Positions 17,753-26,029 of a stretch of 64,000 nt of DNA are shown here, one piece after another. Every line of letters begins with the position of its first letter. Position 1 is the stretch's first letter. This DNA comes from Chitinophaga japonensis. Its GTDB lineage: Bacteria; Bacteroidota; Bacteroidia; Chitinophagales; Chitinophagaceae. The translations under genes and the position numbers were made by a program. The stretch is from NCBI RefSeq assembly GCF_007830125.1, contig NZ_VLLG01000003.1:1691115-1755114 (forward strand), given 5' to 3'. The notes beneath the pieces were generated by a model. It worked only from the letters and a program-made list of their open reading frames with translations, searched no databases and had not been told where the DNA came from.

Positions 17753-19059
17753 CAGTTATGCTGCATCATCCATGCTTTCAGCGAGGCATAGTCATTGGGC
17801 AGGGGCACGGCGTTTTTAGGCAGCGCGTACAGGGCCTGCACCCTTTCCGGCACATGAATGGCTTCCCGCAGGCTTTCCGGCGCGGTGTCCGCAAACTTTA
17901 CCGGGTGGGCGGTTTCCAGGAAAACGCCGGTAACGCTGCTGTGCTGCTGCATGTATTGCTTTAATCCCAGGTAGCCTACGGCGCCATGGGGGTCCAGCAT
18001 ATAGTCATGCGCCTGCCATACCTGCTCCATTACCGCCAGGGTCTGCTGGTCCGTAAAGCTGGAGGACGACATTTTTTGCTGCAGGCCGGGCAGGCTGTTG
18101 GAAACTAACTGTAATATGCGTACGAAGTTGCTCGGGTCTGCCACGTCCATGGCGTTGGAGAGGGTAGGCTGTGCCGGGTGCGGTTCGTACCGGCCGCTCT
18201 GCATAAAGCGGGGCACGGTGTCATTCACATTGGTGCTGGCAATAAAATGCTTTACGGGCAGCCCCATCGCCGCGGCCATCATACCGGCGCAGATATTGCC
18301 GAAGTTGCCGCTGGGCACGGAGAATACGAGATCCGGGTTGGCCCCGGCCATTTTCAGTTGTTTGGCGGCCAGCAGGTAGTAGAACATCTGCGGCAGCCAG
18401 CGTGCCACGTTGATGGAGTTGGCGGAGGTAAGCAGGCATTGCTGCTGCAGCTCCGCGTCCAGGAAGGCGGTTTTTACCATACGCTGGCAGTCGTCAAAGG
18501 TGCCGGCTATTTCCAGGGCGGTAATGTTGCCGTTCAGGGTGGTGAGCTGCTTTTCCTGCAGGGTGCTTACCTTGCCGGCAGGGTAGAGGATCACCACCTT
18601 TACGCCCGGCACATGGTGGAAGCCGTGGGCCACGGCGCCGCCGGTATCGCCGGAAGTGGCTACCAGCACGGTTACCGGCCGGACATCATTGCGGCGGAAA
18701 TAACCCAGGCAGCCGGCCATAAAGCGGGCGCCTACATCCTTAAAGGCCAGGGTGGGGCCATGGAACAGCTCCAGCGCATACACATCCTTTTCCACCGGGT
18801 GCAGGGGGAAAGGAAAGCTGAGCGTATCCTGGATGATCTGCTGCAGCACGGCAGCGGGTATCTCGTCGCCTACAAAGGGCTGTATGGCCCGGTAGGCAAT
18901 GTCAAAATCGTCGTAGTTCTCCAGGAAATCCACCAGGTCTTTTTCAAGTGCAGGGATATGGTCCGGAAAGTACAGTCCCTTGTCAGGCGCCAGGCCCTGT
19001 ACCACGGCCTGTTCAAATGAAACACGGTGTTGCTTATCCTGTAAACTGAAGTATTGCAT
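17752..19059 (-). CDS. thrC: Threonine synthase
   Basis: Converts O-phosphohomoserine to threonine, using pyridoxal phosphate; the last step of the pathway. 435 residues, the length of the type I (E. coli-like) enzyme. The PLP lysine is in GPTLAFKDVGARFM (near residue 105-118), the phosphate-binding stretch is ATSGDTGGAVAHGFH, and the N-terminal NYDDFDIAYRAIQPF block is typical. It is the third gene of thrA-thrB-thrC. The gaps on both sides hold heptad elements: one of 112 bases before it and one after it, in which its own stop codon lies. Confidence 0.96.
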   Translation of the reverse strand: MQYFSLQDKQHRVSFEQAVVQGLAPDKGLYFPDHIPALEKDLVDFLENYDDFDIAYRAIQPFVGDEIPAAVLQQIIQDTLSFPFPLHPVEKDVYALELFHGPTLAFKDVGARFMAGCLGYFRRNDVRPVTVLVATSGDTGGAVAHGFHHVPGVKVVILYPAGKVSTLQEKQLTTLNGNITALEIAGTFDDCQRMVKTAFLDAELQQQCLLTSANSINVARWLPQMFYYLLAAKQLKMAGANPDLVFSVPSGNFGNICAGMMAAAMGLPVKHFIASTNVNDTVPRFMQSGRYEPHPAQPTLSNAMDVADPSNFVRILQLVSNSLPGLQQKMSSSSFTDQQTLAVMEQVWQAHDYMLDPHGAVGYLGLKQYMQQHSSVTGVFLETAHPVKFADTAPESLREAIHVPERVQALYALPKNAVPLPNDYASLKAWMMQHN

Positions 19060-19070
19060 TGTTGTTTAAG

Positions 19071-19190
19071 TGTAAAATGTGAAAAGTGAATGGATAAAAG
19101 GGAAAGGGAGAAGGGAGAATGGGAAACAGCGTATTGTCTTCGTTTTCCTTTTTCCCTTCTCCCTTTCCCTTTTATCCATTATTCAAAACT
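19071..19190. repeat. Heptad inverted-repeat element, GGGAAAG family
   Basis: Eight exact 7-base steps (19071-19126) that drift from TGTAAAA through AGTGAAT to GGGAGAA, then a 16-base loop and the inverse (19143-19190). The stop codon of thrB (19172-19174) falls in the right arm in the unit GGATAAA, so the last codon and stop of thrB are part of the element. The first units are the same as in the next element (20131), suggesting that one gave rise to the other. Confidence 0.88.
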
Positions 19191-20104
19191 TTCACCCCTT
19201 CCTTGTTGATGGGGGAAACATGTACTTTGTAGTCTACGCCCAGCGGGGCATAGATGCCGTCCATCGTGGCGGCCACTTTCCGGGCGGTTTCCTCGCCCTT
19301 GCTTAGCATGAACACGGAAGGGCCGGAGCCGGAGATACCGCCGCCCAGGGCGCCTGCCTCCCGGCATTTGAGCTTCAGCTCGTAAAAGGCGGGTATCAGG
19401 ATGGCGCGCACCGGCTCCACGATCACGTCTTCCAGCGCGCGGCTGATGAGGCCATAGTTTTGCTGGTACAGGCCGGCCACCAGGGCGCCTACATTGCCCC
19501 ACTGGCGGATGGCGTCCGTCATCAGCACTTTCTGCTTCAGTATTTCCCGGGCGTCGGAGGTCTTTACTTCTATCTGGGGATGTATCACGGTCACCCACAG
19601 GTCGTCCGGCGTATGCAGGCCGGTAATGTCCAGGGGCTTGTAGCTTCTTACCAGGGTAAAGCCGCCCATAATGGCCGGGGCCACATTGTCCGCATGGGCG
19701 GCGCCGCTGGCCAGGCGCTCGCCTTCCATGGCAAAGCGCACCAGTTGCTTGGGCGTAAAGGGCTGTCCCAGCAGGTGGTTGGCACCTACTACCGCACCGG
19801 CGGAGCTGGCGGCGCTGGAGCCGATGCCGCTGCCGGGCTGTATGTGCTTGAATATCTCCACTTCGAAGCCCACGGCCGGGTTGTCATACTTCTGCAGCAA
19901 CGCCTGGAGGGCCACCCCTGCCACGTTCTGCGCAGCGTCGGTAGACAGGCGGGCGCCGTGCACGGCCTTGATCTGCACACCGGGCAGGTCGCTTTTGCGG
20001 ATGATCATCTCATCGCCGGGCGCGTCCATCGCCAGCCCGATCACGTCAAACCCGCATGCCACGTTGGCTACGGTAGCCGGGGCAAATACTTTTATACAGT
20101 CCAT
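19172..20104 (-). CDS. thrB: Homoserine kinase
   Basis: Phosphorylates homoserine to O-phosphohomoserine; a GHMP-family kinase of the cytoplasm. 310 residues. Signatures: VFAPATVANVACGFDVIGLAM (6-26), the ATP loop PGSGIGSSAASSAGAVVGAN (about 91-110), and the C-terminal motif GGGISGSGPSVFML (about 255-268). It starts 156 bases after the stop of thrA, an unusually large gap for a thr operon, filled by a heptad element. Its own 3' end, including the stop codon, is built from another heptad element. Confidence 0.96.
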   Translation of the reverse strand: MDCIKVFAPATVANVACGFDVIGLAMDAPGDEMIIRKSDLPGVQIKAVHGARLSTDAAQNVAGVALQALLQKYDNPAVGFEVEIFKHIQPGSGIGSSAASSAGAVVGANHLLGQPFTPKQLVRFAMEGERLASGAAHADNVAPAIMGGFTLVRSYKPLDITGLHTPDDLWVTVIHPQIEVKTSDAREILKQKVLMTDAIRQWGNVGALVAGLYQQNYGLISRALEDVIVEPVRAILIPAFYELKLKCREAGALGGGISGSGPSVFMLSKGEETARKVAATMDGIYAPLGVDYKVHVSPINKEGVKVLNNG

Positions 20105-20130
20105 AATTGATCTTGAGCATTAATAGTGAA

Positions 20131-20263
20131 TGTAAAATGTAAAATTCTAAGTGTAAAATGTAGAAGTTAGTAGATATGTTTCAATGTAAACCGGATTGTC
20201 TCAATAATGCGCTGCTGCCAACTTTTACATTTAGCATTTTACATTTAAAATTTTACATTTTTA
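20131..20263. repeat. Heptad inverted-repeat element, TGTAAAA family
   Basis: Left arm 20131-20172 with six 7-base units (TGTAAAA dominant), right arm 20220-20263 the inverse with five to six units. The right arm ends exactly in the stop codon of thrA (20261-20263). It fills the thrA-thrB gap. Confidence 0.88.
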
Positions 20264-22711
20264 CCGCCCTGTTCTGATAATATCCGCAAATATACCGGAA
20301 GCGGTCACATCGGCCCCGGCCCCGGCGCCTTTTACGATCAGCGGCTGCTGCGCATAGCGGTTGGTGGTATAGAGCACGATATTGTCCTTGCCTTCCAACT
20401 GGTAAAAGGGATGGTCCGGCGCTACGGCCTGCAGGCCCACGGCGGCCTTGCCATCCCTGTAGCTGGCTACGAACTTGAGGCGCTTGCCTTCCTTGTCCGC
20501 CTGCTGCCGCAGTTGCAGGAAATGGTCTGCATGTACGCCCAGTTGCTCATAGAAGGCGTCCACGGAGGGCGCTTCCAGGCAGGCGGCCGGCAGGAAGGAG
20601 TGGTTGGTGATATCCTCCAGCTCCATCACGGCGCCGCTTTCCCGCGCCAGGATCAGTATTTTGCGCATCACATCGGTGCCGCTCAGGTCTATGCGCGGGT
20701 CCGGTTCGGTATAGCCCTCGTCCTGGGCGGCCTTTACCACCTCGCGGAAGGAAGCGCCGTTCACGAAGTGATTGAACACGAAGTTGAGGCTGCCGGACAG
20801 CACGGCTTCTATGCTCCGCACCTTGTCGCCGCTGCGCACCAGGTCGTTCAGGGTATTGATCACCGGCAGGCCGGCGCCTACGTTGGTCTCAAACAGGAAG
20901 GAGGCATTGTAGCGGCGGGCCAGGTCCTTCAGTTGCTTGTAGGCGGCATAGTCTGCAGAGCAGGCTATCTTGTTGCAGGTGACCACGGAAATGCCGTGCT
21001 GCAGGAACTCCCCGTAGATGGCTGCCACATCGCTGCTGGCGGTATTGTCCACGAATACGCTGTTGCGCAGGTTCAGTGATTTTATTTTCTGTACAAAGGC
21101 CCAGAGGTCGGAAGGCTCGCCCTGTTCCTGCAACTGCTCCCGCCACTGGGGTATCTGGATGGCTTCGTGACCAAACAGCATTTTCTTGCTGTTGGCAATG
21201 CCGGCCACCCGTACCTGCAGGCCCAGCTCCTGCTGGAGGTATTCCCGCTGCTGTTCCAGTTGTTCCAGCAGCTTGCTGCCCACGTTGCCCACGCCGGCAA
21301 TGAACACGTTCAATTGCTTGAGCGGCGTTTCAAAGAAGGCTTCATGTATCACGTTGAGGGCCTTCTTGATATCGGAGCGGTTGATAACGGCGGAGATGTT
21401 CTTTTCCGTGGAGCCCTGCGCAATGGCGCGCACATTCACCCCGTTGCGGCCCAGGGCGCCAAACAGCTTGCCGCTGGTGCCGTGGTGGTTCTTCATTTTG
21501 TCGCCTACCACGGCCACGATGCAGAGGTCGCGCTCCACCAGCAGCGGCTCTATCTGCTTTTCCTGTATTTCCTGGGCAAACTCGCTGTCCACGGTAGTTT
21601 TGGCCTTCAGCATATCGGATTCGTGTATGCCTACGGTTATGGAGTGCTCGGAGGAGCTTTGGGTGATCAGGATCACGTTGATGCGTTCCTGTAAGAGCGC
21701 ATCAAAGAGACGGCGGGAAATACCGGGGATACCGATCATGCCGCTGCCTTCCAGCGTCAGCAGGGCGATGTGCTGGATGCCGGAGATGCCGGTTACGGGA
21801 TAGGCGCGGTTATGGCCGTCCTGCATGTGGATGAGGGTGCCGTGGTCCTCCGGCGCAAAGGTGTTCTTGATCCATATCGGGATGCGCTTGGTCATTACCG
21901 GCTGGATGGTAGGGGGGTAGATCACTTTGGCCCCGAAATGCGACAGCTCCATCGCTTCTTCGTAACTGATGTGGGGGATCGGGATGGCCTGGGATACCAG
22001 GCGGGGATCGGCGGTCATCATGCCGCTCACGTCCGTCCAGATGTCCAGCACTTCGGCGTTGAGGGCGGCGGCCAGTATGGCGGCCGTATAGTCGGACCCG
22101 CCGCGGCCCAGGGTGGTGGTTTCTCCGTCGGGGGTGGCGGCTACAAAGCCGGGCACCACTACATAATCCGCTTTTTCCTCCTGGAAATATTCCCCTACCT
22201 GGTGGTTGGTGGCCAGGAAGTCCACATGGGCATTGCCAAAGGCGGCGTTTGTAACGATCAACTCCCGGCTGTCCTTCCACACGGCCGCGGCGCCCATTTG
22301 TTTCAGCTTTTCCGCCAGCATGTAGGTAGATACCAGCTCGCCGAAGGACATGATCTTGTCCAGGGAGCGGGCGCTTAGCTCGCCTACCTGGAATATGCCG
22401 TCGCAGAGGGTTTCCAGGGCGTTCAGCTTTTTCTTTACCTGGCTTATCAGGCTGCTCTGGGCGGTGATAGGGAACAGGGTGCGGATGGTATCGAGGTGCT
22501 TGGCCTCAATTTCCTGCAATACGCTTTTGTATTGTTCCTGTCCCTGGCCGGCCAGCCGGCCGCACTGGATCAGCTTATCGGTAACGCCGCCCATGGCGGA
22601 AGCCACAATGGCAAAGCGTCCCTGCGGTTTCTGGTGGAGTACGATGTTGCAAACTTGTTCTATGGCCCTGGTACTGCCCATGGAAGTACCGCCGAATTTT
22701 AATACCTGCAT
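20261..22711 (-). CDS. thrA: Bifunctional aspartokinase / homoserine dehydrogenase
   Basis: Catalyses the first and third steps from aspartate to threonine and methionine. 816 residues in the usual fused order: aspartokinase (KFGGTSMGS at 4-12, then FSELVSTYMLAEKL and GRGGSDYTAAILAAAL), a pair of ACT regulatory domains (about 310-465), then homoserine dehydrogenase with NAD-binding GVGNVGSKLLEQL (about 471-483) and SGSLNFVFNHF in the catalytic part. The presence of ACT domains fits feedback inhibition by threonine. Transcription is probably controlled in addition by the Thr/Ile attenuator upstream. Initiates at ATG 22711. Confidence 0.97.
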   Translation of the reverse strand: MQVLKFGGTSMGSTRAIEQVCNIVLHQKPQGRFAIVASAMGGVTDKLIQCGRLAGQGQEQYKSVLQEIEAKHLDTIRTLFPITAQSSLISQVKKKLNALETLCDGIFQVGELSARSLDKIMSFGELVSTYMLAEKLKQMGAAAVWKDSRELIVTNAAFGNAHVDFLATNHQVGEYFQEEKADYVVVPGFVAATPDGETTTLGRGGSDYTAAILAAALNAEVLDIWTDVSGMMTADPRLVSQAIPIPHISYEEAMELSHFGAKVIYPPTIQPVMTKRIPIWIKNTFAPEDHGTLIHMQDGHNRAYPVTGISGIQHIALLTLEGSGMIGIPGISRRLFDALLQERINVILITQSSSEHSITVGIHESDMLKAKTTVDSEFAQEIQEKQIEPLLVERDLCIVAVVGDKMKNHHGTSGKLFGALGRNGVNVRAIAQGSTEKNISAVINRSDIKKALNVIHEAFFETPLKQLNVFIAGVGNVGSKLLEQLEQQREYLQQELGLQVRVAGIANSKKMLFGHEAIQIPQWREQLQEQGEPSDLWAFVQKIKSLNLRNSVFVDNTASSDVAAIYGEFLQHGISVVTCNKIACSADYAAYKQLKDLARRYNASFLFETNVGAGLPVINTLNDLVRSGDKVRSIEAVLSGSLNFVFNHFVNGASFREVVKAAQDEGYTEPDPRIDLSGTDVMRKILILARESGAVMELEDITNHSFLPAACLEAPSVDAFYEQLGVHADHFLQLRQQADKEGKRLKFVASYRDGKAAVGLQAVAPDHPFYQLEGKDNIVLYTTNRYAQQPLIVKGAGAGADVTASGIFADIIRTGR

Positions 22712-22738
22712 GATTTGAAATGATGTTAGTTGTGCGTA

Positions 22739-22819
22739 GAAAAGGTGTTGTTCCCTTACCGGAACCTACCACCTGCGTGGTCGTGGGATGATATGTGTAC
22801 CTTAACCCCGCACAGGGGT
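22739..22819 (-). promoter_or_regulatory. Threonine attenuator: alternative hairpins before thrA
   Basis: On the minus strand the end of the leader ORF forms ACCCC/GGGGT (22819-22805); next ACCAC/GTGGT can pair (22781-22768); the GGTGG of that stem can instead join a larger hairpin GGTG-GTTCC / GGAAC-CACC (22773-22744) followed by TTTTC, a terminator form. The second and third structures share bases and exclude each other. The ACC ACC codons of the leader could also pair with GGTGGT, as in classical attenuators. The structure is inferred by eye. Confidence 0.55.
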
Positions 22820-22903
22820 AATGGTGGTAATAATAATAGTGCCAAAGCCTGCCCCGGAGGAGGAGCGAGAAGCGTTAGTGAAATATGTGGATTTTACCAG
22901 CAC
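22802..22903 (-). CDS. Putative thr leader peptide (33 codons, Thr/Ile run)
   Basis: A small ORF before thrA, starting with GTG at 22903 and ending in TAA at 22802, inside a hairpin. Near its end are eight consecutive codons for Thr and Ile (TIIITTIT), as in the thrL peptide of enterobacteria, which senses both amino acids because isoleucine is made from threonine. The sequence just upstream on the minus strand contains TTCACTTTTG (22940-22931), an imperfect -7 element that would place transcription start about 20 bases before the GTG. The codon run and position are seen directly; the start codon and the regulation are inference. There is no in-frame ATG. Confidence 0.6.
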   Translation of the reverse strand: MLVKSTYFTNASRSSSGAGFGTIIITTITPVRG

Positions 22904-23102
22904 TATTATGAAATTTTTACTTTCCGGCAACAAAAGTGAATATTTTATGGCGAAAAAACAACAAGATTGTCAAACTTTTGAAATTATTCAAAGAAAATGA
23001 CGTTGTTAAGAATAACCTCGAATTATGAGGCCGCTATACGTATCTTCTTTATTTCCTGTATAATAGCTGCTATCTTGCAGCACCGAGCACCAAATCCAAA
23101 GT

Positions 23103-23852
23103 ATGCGGAAAACATTGTTACACTTACTGGTTTTTACCATTTTAGCTGGCTGCAGCAAGTCTGACAACGAACCGGCCAACGCCTTGCCGGTAGCTTACCA
23201 CAACAAGGGCACCGGGGCCTCCGCCCATGACCTGCTCAGTGCAGATGCCTATACGTCCCTGAAAATAGAGATACAGTATATGCCCGGGTACCGCCCGCAG
23301 GATGCGGCCGTTACTCACCTGGTAAGCCTGCTGAACGCCCGCCTGAACAAACCCGGCGGCATGCAGGTGGTGTACAGGGAAGTGCCGGCCAGCGACAAGG
23401 AGGTACTGTCCGTGGACGAGATAGCCGCCCTGGAAAAACAATACCGTACCGTATATACCTCGGGCAAGGAGCTGGGCATCTATTTCCTCTTTACCAATGG
23501 CGGCTATACGCAAAGCAATGTGCTGGGCATTGCCTACCGCAATACTTCCATGTGCCTGTTCGGCAAAACCCTGCACGACAATTCCGGCGGGGTAGGGCAG
23601 GTAAGCCGCAGCAACCTGCAGGCTACCGTAGCGGAGCATGAACTGGGGCACTTACTGGGCCTGGTGGACATTGGCTCGCCCATGCAAACGCCGCACAAGG
23701 ACCCGGACCATGGCAACCACTGCAGCACCCAGGACTGCCTGATGTACTACGCTTCCGAAACCACCGCCATACTGGGCTTTTTGCCGGGGAACGACATACC
23801 GGTTTTTGACAATGCCTGCCTGGCCGACCTGCAGGCCAACGGCGGCCGGTAG
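23103..23852 (+). CDS. Metzincin-like zinc metalloprotease lipoprotein
   Basis: A 249-residue lipoprotein (signal peptide ending in ILAGCSK, lipidated Cys17). The C-terminal half contains the zinc motif AEHELGHLLGLVD (about 179-191), with two His and the Glu base; the third ligand position has Asp in place of the usual His, as in some snapalysin-type enzymes, and a Met turn follows in HCSTQDCLMYY, with two Cys that may form a disulfide. It is related to archaemetzincin-like or membrane-associated metalloproteases found in Bacteroidota. Substrate unknown. It stands alone between the divergent thr leader and the small aromatic ORF before hmgA. Confidence 0.75.
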   Translation: MRKTLLHLLVFTILAGCSKSDNEPANALPVAYHNKGTGASAHDLLSADAYTSLKIEIQYMPGYRPQDAAVTHLVSLLNARLNKPGGMQVVYREVPASDKEVLSVDEIAALEKQYRTVYTSGKELGIYFLFTNGGYTQSNVLGIAYRNTSMCLFGKTLHDNSGGVGQVSRSNLQATVAEHELGHLLGLVDIGSPMQTPHKDPDHGNHCSTQDCLMYYASETTAILGFLPGNDIPVFDNACLADLQANGGR

Positions 23853-23868
23853 TTAGCGGCAAAAGGGT

Positions 23869-23876
23869 TATATTTG
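23869..23876 (+). promoter_or_regulatory. -7 promoter element before the hmgA leader ORF
   Basis: TATATTTG, an exact TAnnTTTG match 23 bases before the ATG of the small ORF at 23900. No TTTG is seen at the -33 distance. It would give a short 5' untranslated region, as expected for a leader-peptide transcript. Confidence 0.45.
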
Positions 23877-23899
23877 TCAGGCAACGTAAAGTACACGTT

Positions 23900-23989
23900 A
23901 TGCCTTACTTCCGGAACTTCACTTATTATATCGATAAAAGGAAATGGAAATACTATTTCCTTTTAGCCACTTTGGCAATGGACTCGTAG
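23900..23989 (+). CDS. Aromatic-rich small ORF (29 aa) upstream of hmgA, putative leader peptide
   Basis: ATG at 23900, TAG at 23987. Nine of 29 residues are Tyr, Phe or Trp, and the end reads KYYFLLATLAMDS. A second ORF at 29012, before hpd, encodes a related peptide (IKYCFLMATLAMDS). In the shared ATLAMDS, codons differ silently for Thr, Leu, Ala and Asp, which points to selection on the protein. Both ORFs precede tyrosine catabolism genes. The TAG stop belongs to a heptad element (GTAGGAA), whereas the paralogue continues FAA, so an insertion may have trimmed this copy. A basic patch (KRKWK) precedes a hydrophobic end. It could be a nascent-chain sensor like TnaC, or a free small membrane peptide. 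Function is inferred only. Confidence 0.6.
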   Translation: MPYFRNFTYYIDKRKWKYYFLLATLAMDS

Positions 23990-24102
23990 GAAGTAGGATG
24001 TAAGAGGTATGAGATAGGAGGGAGGATGTGTTACGCATCATAATTCTTACATCCTACCTCATACATCATACGTCCTGCGTCTTACTTCATACCTCATTCT
24101 TC
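23986..24102. repeat. Heptad inverted-repeat element, GTAGGAT variant of the GAAGTAR family
   Basis: Left arm 23986-24027, six tandem units (GTAGGAA, GTAGGAT, GTAAGAG and so on), right arm 24044-24102, about seven inverse units. The loop holds GTGTTACG (24028-24035). It starts at the stop codon of the small ORF and ends 19 bases before hmgA, so the RNA between leader ORF and hmgA would fold into one long hairpin. Confidence 0.87.
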
Positions 24103-24121
24103 ACCCTTTATACTAACAACC

Positions 24122-25279
24122 GTGCCTCATTATCATAAACTGGGAGAGATCCCGCATAAACGTCATACCCAATTCCGCAAGCCGGACGGCACCCTGTATT
24201 CGGAGCAGCTTTTTTCCACGGAAGGGTTTTCCTCCCATTATTCCCTGCTGTACCATTGCCACCCGCCTACGGAGATCACGAAAGTGGATGAGCCTTATTC
24301 CGTAGCACCGCGCATTGCGGAAGAGAAAATGCTGAAACACCGCAGCTTCCAGGGCTTTAACATAGCGCCGGCGCCTGATTTCCTGGACAGCCGCAAGGCC
24401 GTGCTGGTGAACAACGACTGCCAGGTAGTGCTGGCCGCCCCGCAGCAAAGTATGCAGGATTATTTTTACAAGAACGCTGATGCCGATGAAATGATCTTTG
24501 TGCATGAAGGCGCCGGTATCCTGCATACCCAGTACGGGCAGCTACCCTTCGGGTATGGTGATTACCTGGTGATACCACGGGGCACCATTTACCAGCTATC
24601 TTTTGACAATGCGCAGAACCGCCTCTTTATCCTGGAGTCGTATAGCCCTATCCGTTTTCCCAAACGCTACCTGAGCCAGTACGGGCAGTTGATGGAGCAT
24701 GCGCCTTTCTGCGAGCGCGATATCCGCCAGCCGCAAAACCTGCAGACCATTGACCAGGCGGGCGATTTCCTGATCCGTATCAAAAAGAAAGGTATGATGT
24801 ACCCGATCCATTATGCCCACCATCCTTTTGATGTGGTGGGCTGGGACGGCTGCGAATATCCCTTTGCTTTTTCCATTCATGATTTTGAGCCCATTACCGG
24901 GCGGGTACACCAGCCGCCACCGGTGCACCAGACCTTCGAGGGCAATAACTTCGTGGTATGCTCTTTCTGCCCGCGCCTGTTCGATTATCACCCCCTGTCC
25001 ATACCGGCGCCGTATAACCACAGCAATATAGACAGCGATGAGCTGCTGTACTATGTGGACGGTGATTTTATGAGCCGCAAGCACGTGACCCGCGGCATGA
25101 TCACCCTGCATCCCGGTGGCATTCCGCACGGGCCGCACCCGGGCGCGGTGGAGAAAAGCATCGGTGCCAGAGAGACCAAAGAGCTGGCCGTGATGGTGGA
25201 TACTTTTCACCCGCTGCAGGTAACGGAAGCGGCGCTGGCCATTGAGGACCAGCAGTACGTGATGAGCTGGGCGGAATAA
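24122..25279 (+). CDS. hmgA: Homogentisate 1,2-dioxygenase
   Basis: Opens the ring of homogentisate to maleylacetoacetate, the central step of tyrosine and phenylalanine breakdown; a non-haem iron cupin enzyme. 385 residues, with the Bacteroidota-type shorter length. Signatures: MHEGAGILHTQYGQLPFGYGDYLVIPRGT-like cupin strands near 125-155 (seen as FVHEGAGIL and GDYLVIPRGT), and the iron site region HPGGIPHGPHPGAVE near 333-347. The initiation codon is GTG at 24122 (GTG CCT CAT). It is preceded by the aromatic small ORF and a long hairpin, and converges on the LytTR regulator with eight bases between the stops. The companion gene hpd is 4 kb downstream; the next enzyme, fumarylacetoacetase, is not in the window. 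Confidence 0.94.
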   Translation: MPHYHKLGEIPHKRHTQFRKPDGTLYSEQLFSTEGFSSHYSLLYHCHPPTEITKVDEPYSVAPRIAEEKMLKHRSFQGFNIAPAPDFLDSRKAVLVNNDCQVVLAAPQQSMQDYFYKNADADEMIFVHEGAGILHTQYGQLPFGYGDYLVIPRGTIYQLSFDNAQNRLFILESYSPIRFPKRYLSQYGQLMEHAPFCERDIRQPQNLQTIDQAGDFLIRIKKKGMMYPIHYAHHPFDVVGWDGCEYPFAFSIHDFEPITGRVHQPPPVHQTFEGNNFVVCSFCPRLFDYHPLSIPAPYNHSNIDSDELLYYVDGDFMSRKHVTRGMITLHPGGIPHGPHPGAVEKSIGARETKELAVMVDTFHPLQVTEAALAIEDQQYVMSWAE

Positions 25280-25287
25280 GGATGGCG

Positions 25288-26016
25288 CTATTTTTTCCAG
25301 AGCCGGTTGTTCACCACCCGGCTGAGCACCTGCTCATAGTAGTTGCGGCTTACGGGGATGCGGCAGGAGCGGATGATGATCTCGTTATTCTCAATGGCCT
25401 CTATCCGCGGGATGGAGACGATGTAGGATTTATGCACCCGGATAAAGGGATGCCGCTCCAGCTTTTCCTCCACGTTCTTCAGCGACAGCAGGGCCAGGTA
25501 CTTGCCCTTCACGGTGTAGATGGTCACGTAGTTCTGCATGGCCTCAATGTAGAGGATATCGTCAAAGCAGATCCTTTCATATTTGTAGTCGCAGCGGATA
25601 AAGAAATAATCCTCCTCCTCCGCCCTGGAAGGGCCTGCCGCGGCAGACCGGGCCAGCAATTGCCGGTAATCCCGGGCTTTGCTTACGGCCTTGAAAAAAC
25701 GGTCGAAGGTAATGGGCTTGAGCAGGTAGTCCAGCACATCCAGTTGGAAGCCTTCCAGTGCATAGGTGGGATAGGCCGTGCTGATAATGACCATGGGCAG
25801 GTGCGGGGCCATTTTAAGGAACTCGATACCGTTCATTACCGGCATCTGTATGTCCAGGAAAACCAGGTCTACCTGCTGCGTCCCCAGCAGGCGGGTCAGT
25901 TCCACGGGATTGCTGCCTTCGCCTACCAGTTGCAGGAAGTCCACCTCCTTTACATAGTTGGCAATGCATTCCCGGGCCAGGGGCTCGTCGTCGATGGTGA
26001 CACAGTTCAACAGCAT
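25288..26016 (-). CDS. LytTR-family response regulator
   Basis: A 242-residue two-component regulator: receiver domain (1-120) with DDEPLA and phospho-Asp55 in LVFLDIQMPVMNGIEFL, and a C-terminal LytTR DNA-binding domain (about 145-240; EDYFFIRCDYKYERICFDDILYIEAMQNYV, then FIRVHKSYIV). It follows its LytS-type kinase by 13 bases and is co-transcribed with it. Because it sits between hmgA and hpd it could control one of them, but proximity is the only hint. A second kinase-regulator pair of the same kind is at 55492-57256. Confidence 0.93.
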   Translation of the reverse strand: MLLNCVTIDDEPLARECIANYVKEVDFLQLVGEGSNPVELTRLLGTQQVDLVFLDIQMPVMNGIEFLKMAPHLPMVIISTAYPTYALEGFQLDVLDYLLKPITFDRFFKAVSKARDYRQLLARSAAAGPSRAEEEDYFFIRCDYKYERICFDDILYIEAMQNYVTIYTVKGKYLALLSLKNVEEKLERHPFIRVHKSYIVSIPRIEAIENNEIIIRSCRIPVSRNYYEQVLSRVVNNRLWKK

Positions 26017-26029
26017 AATGTTATTGTTT

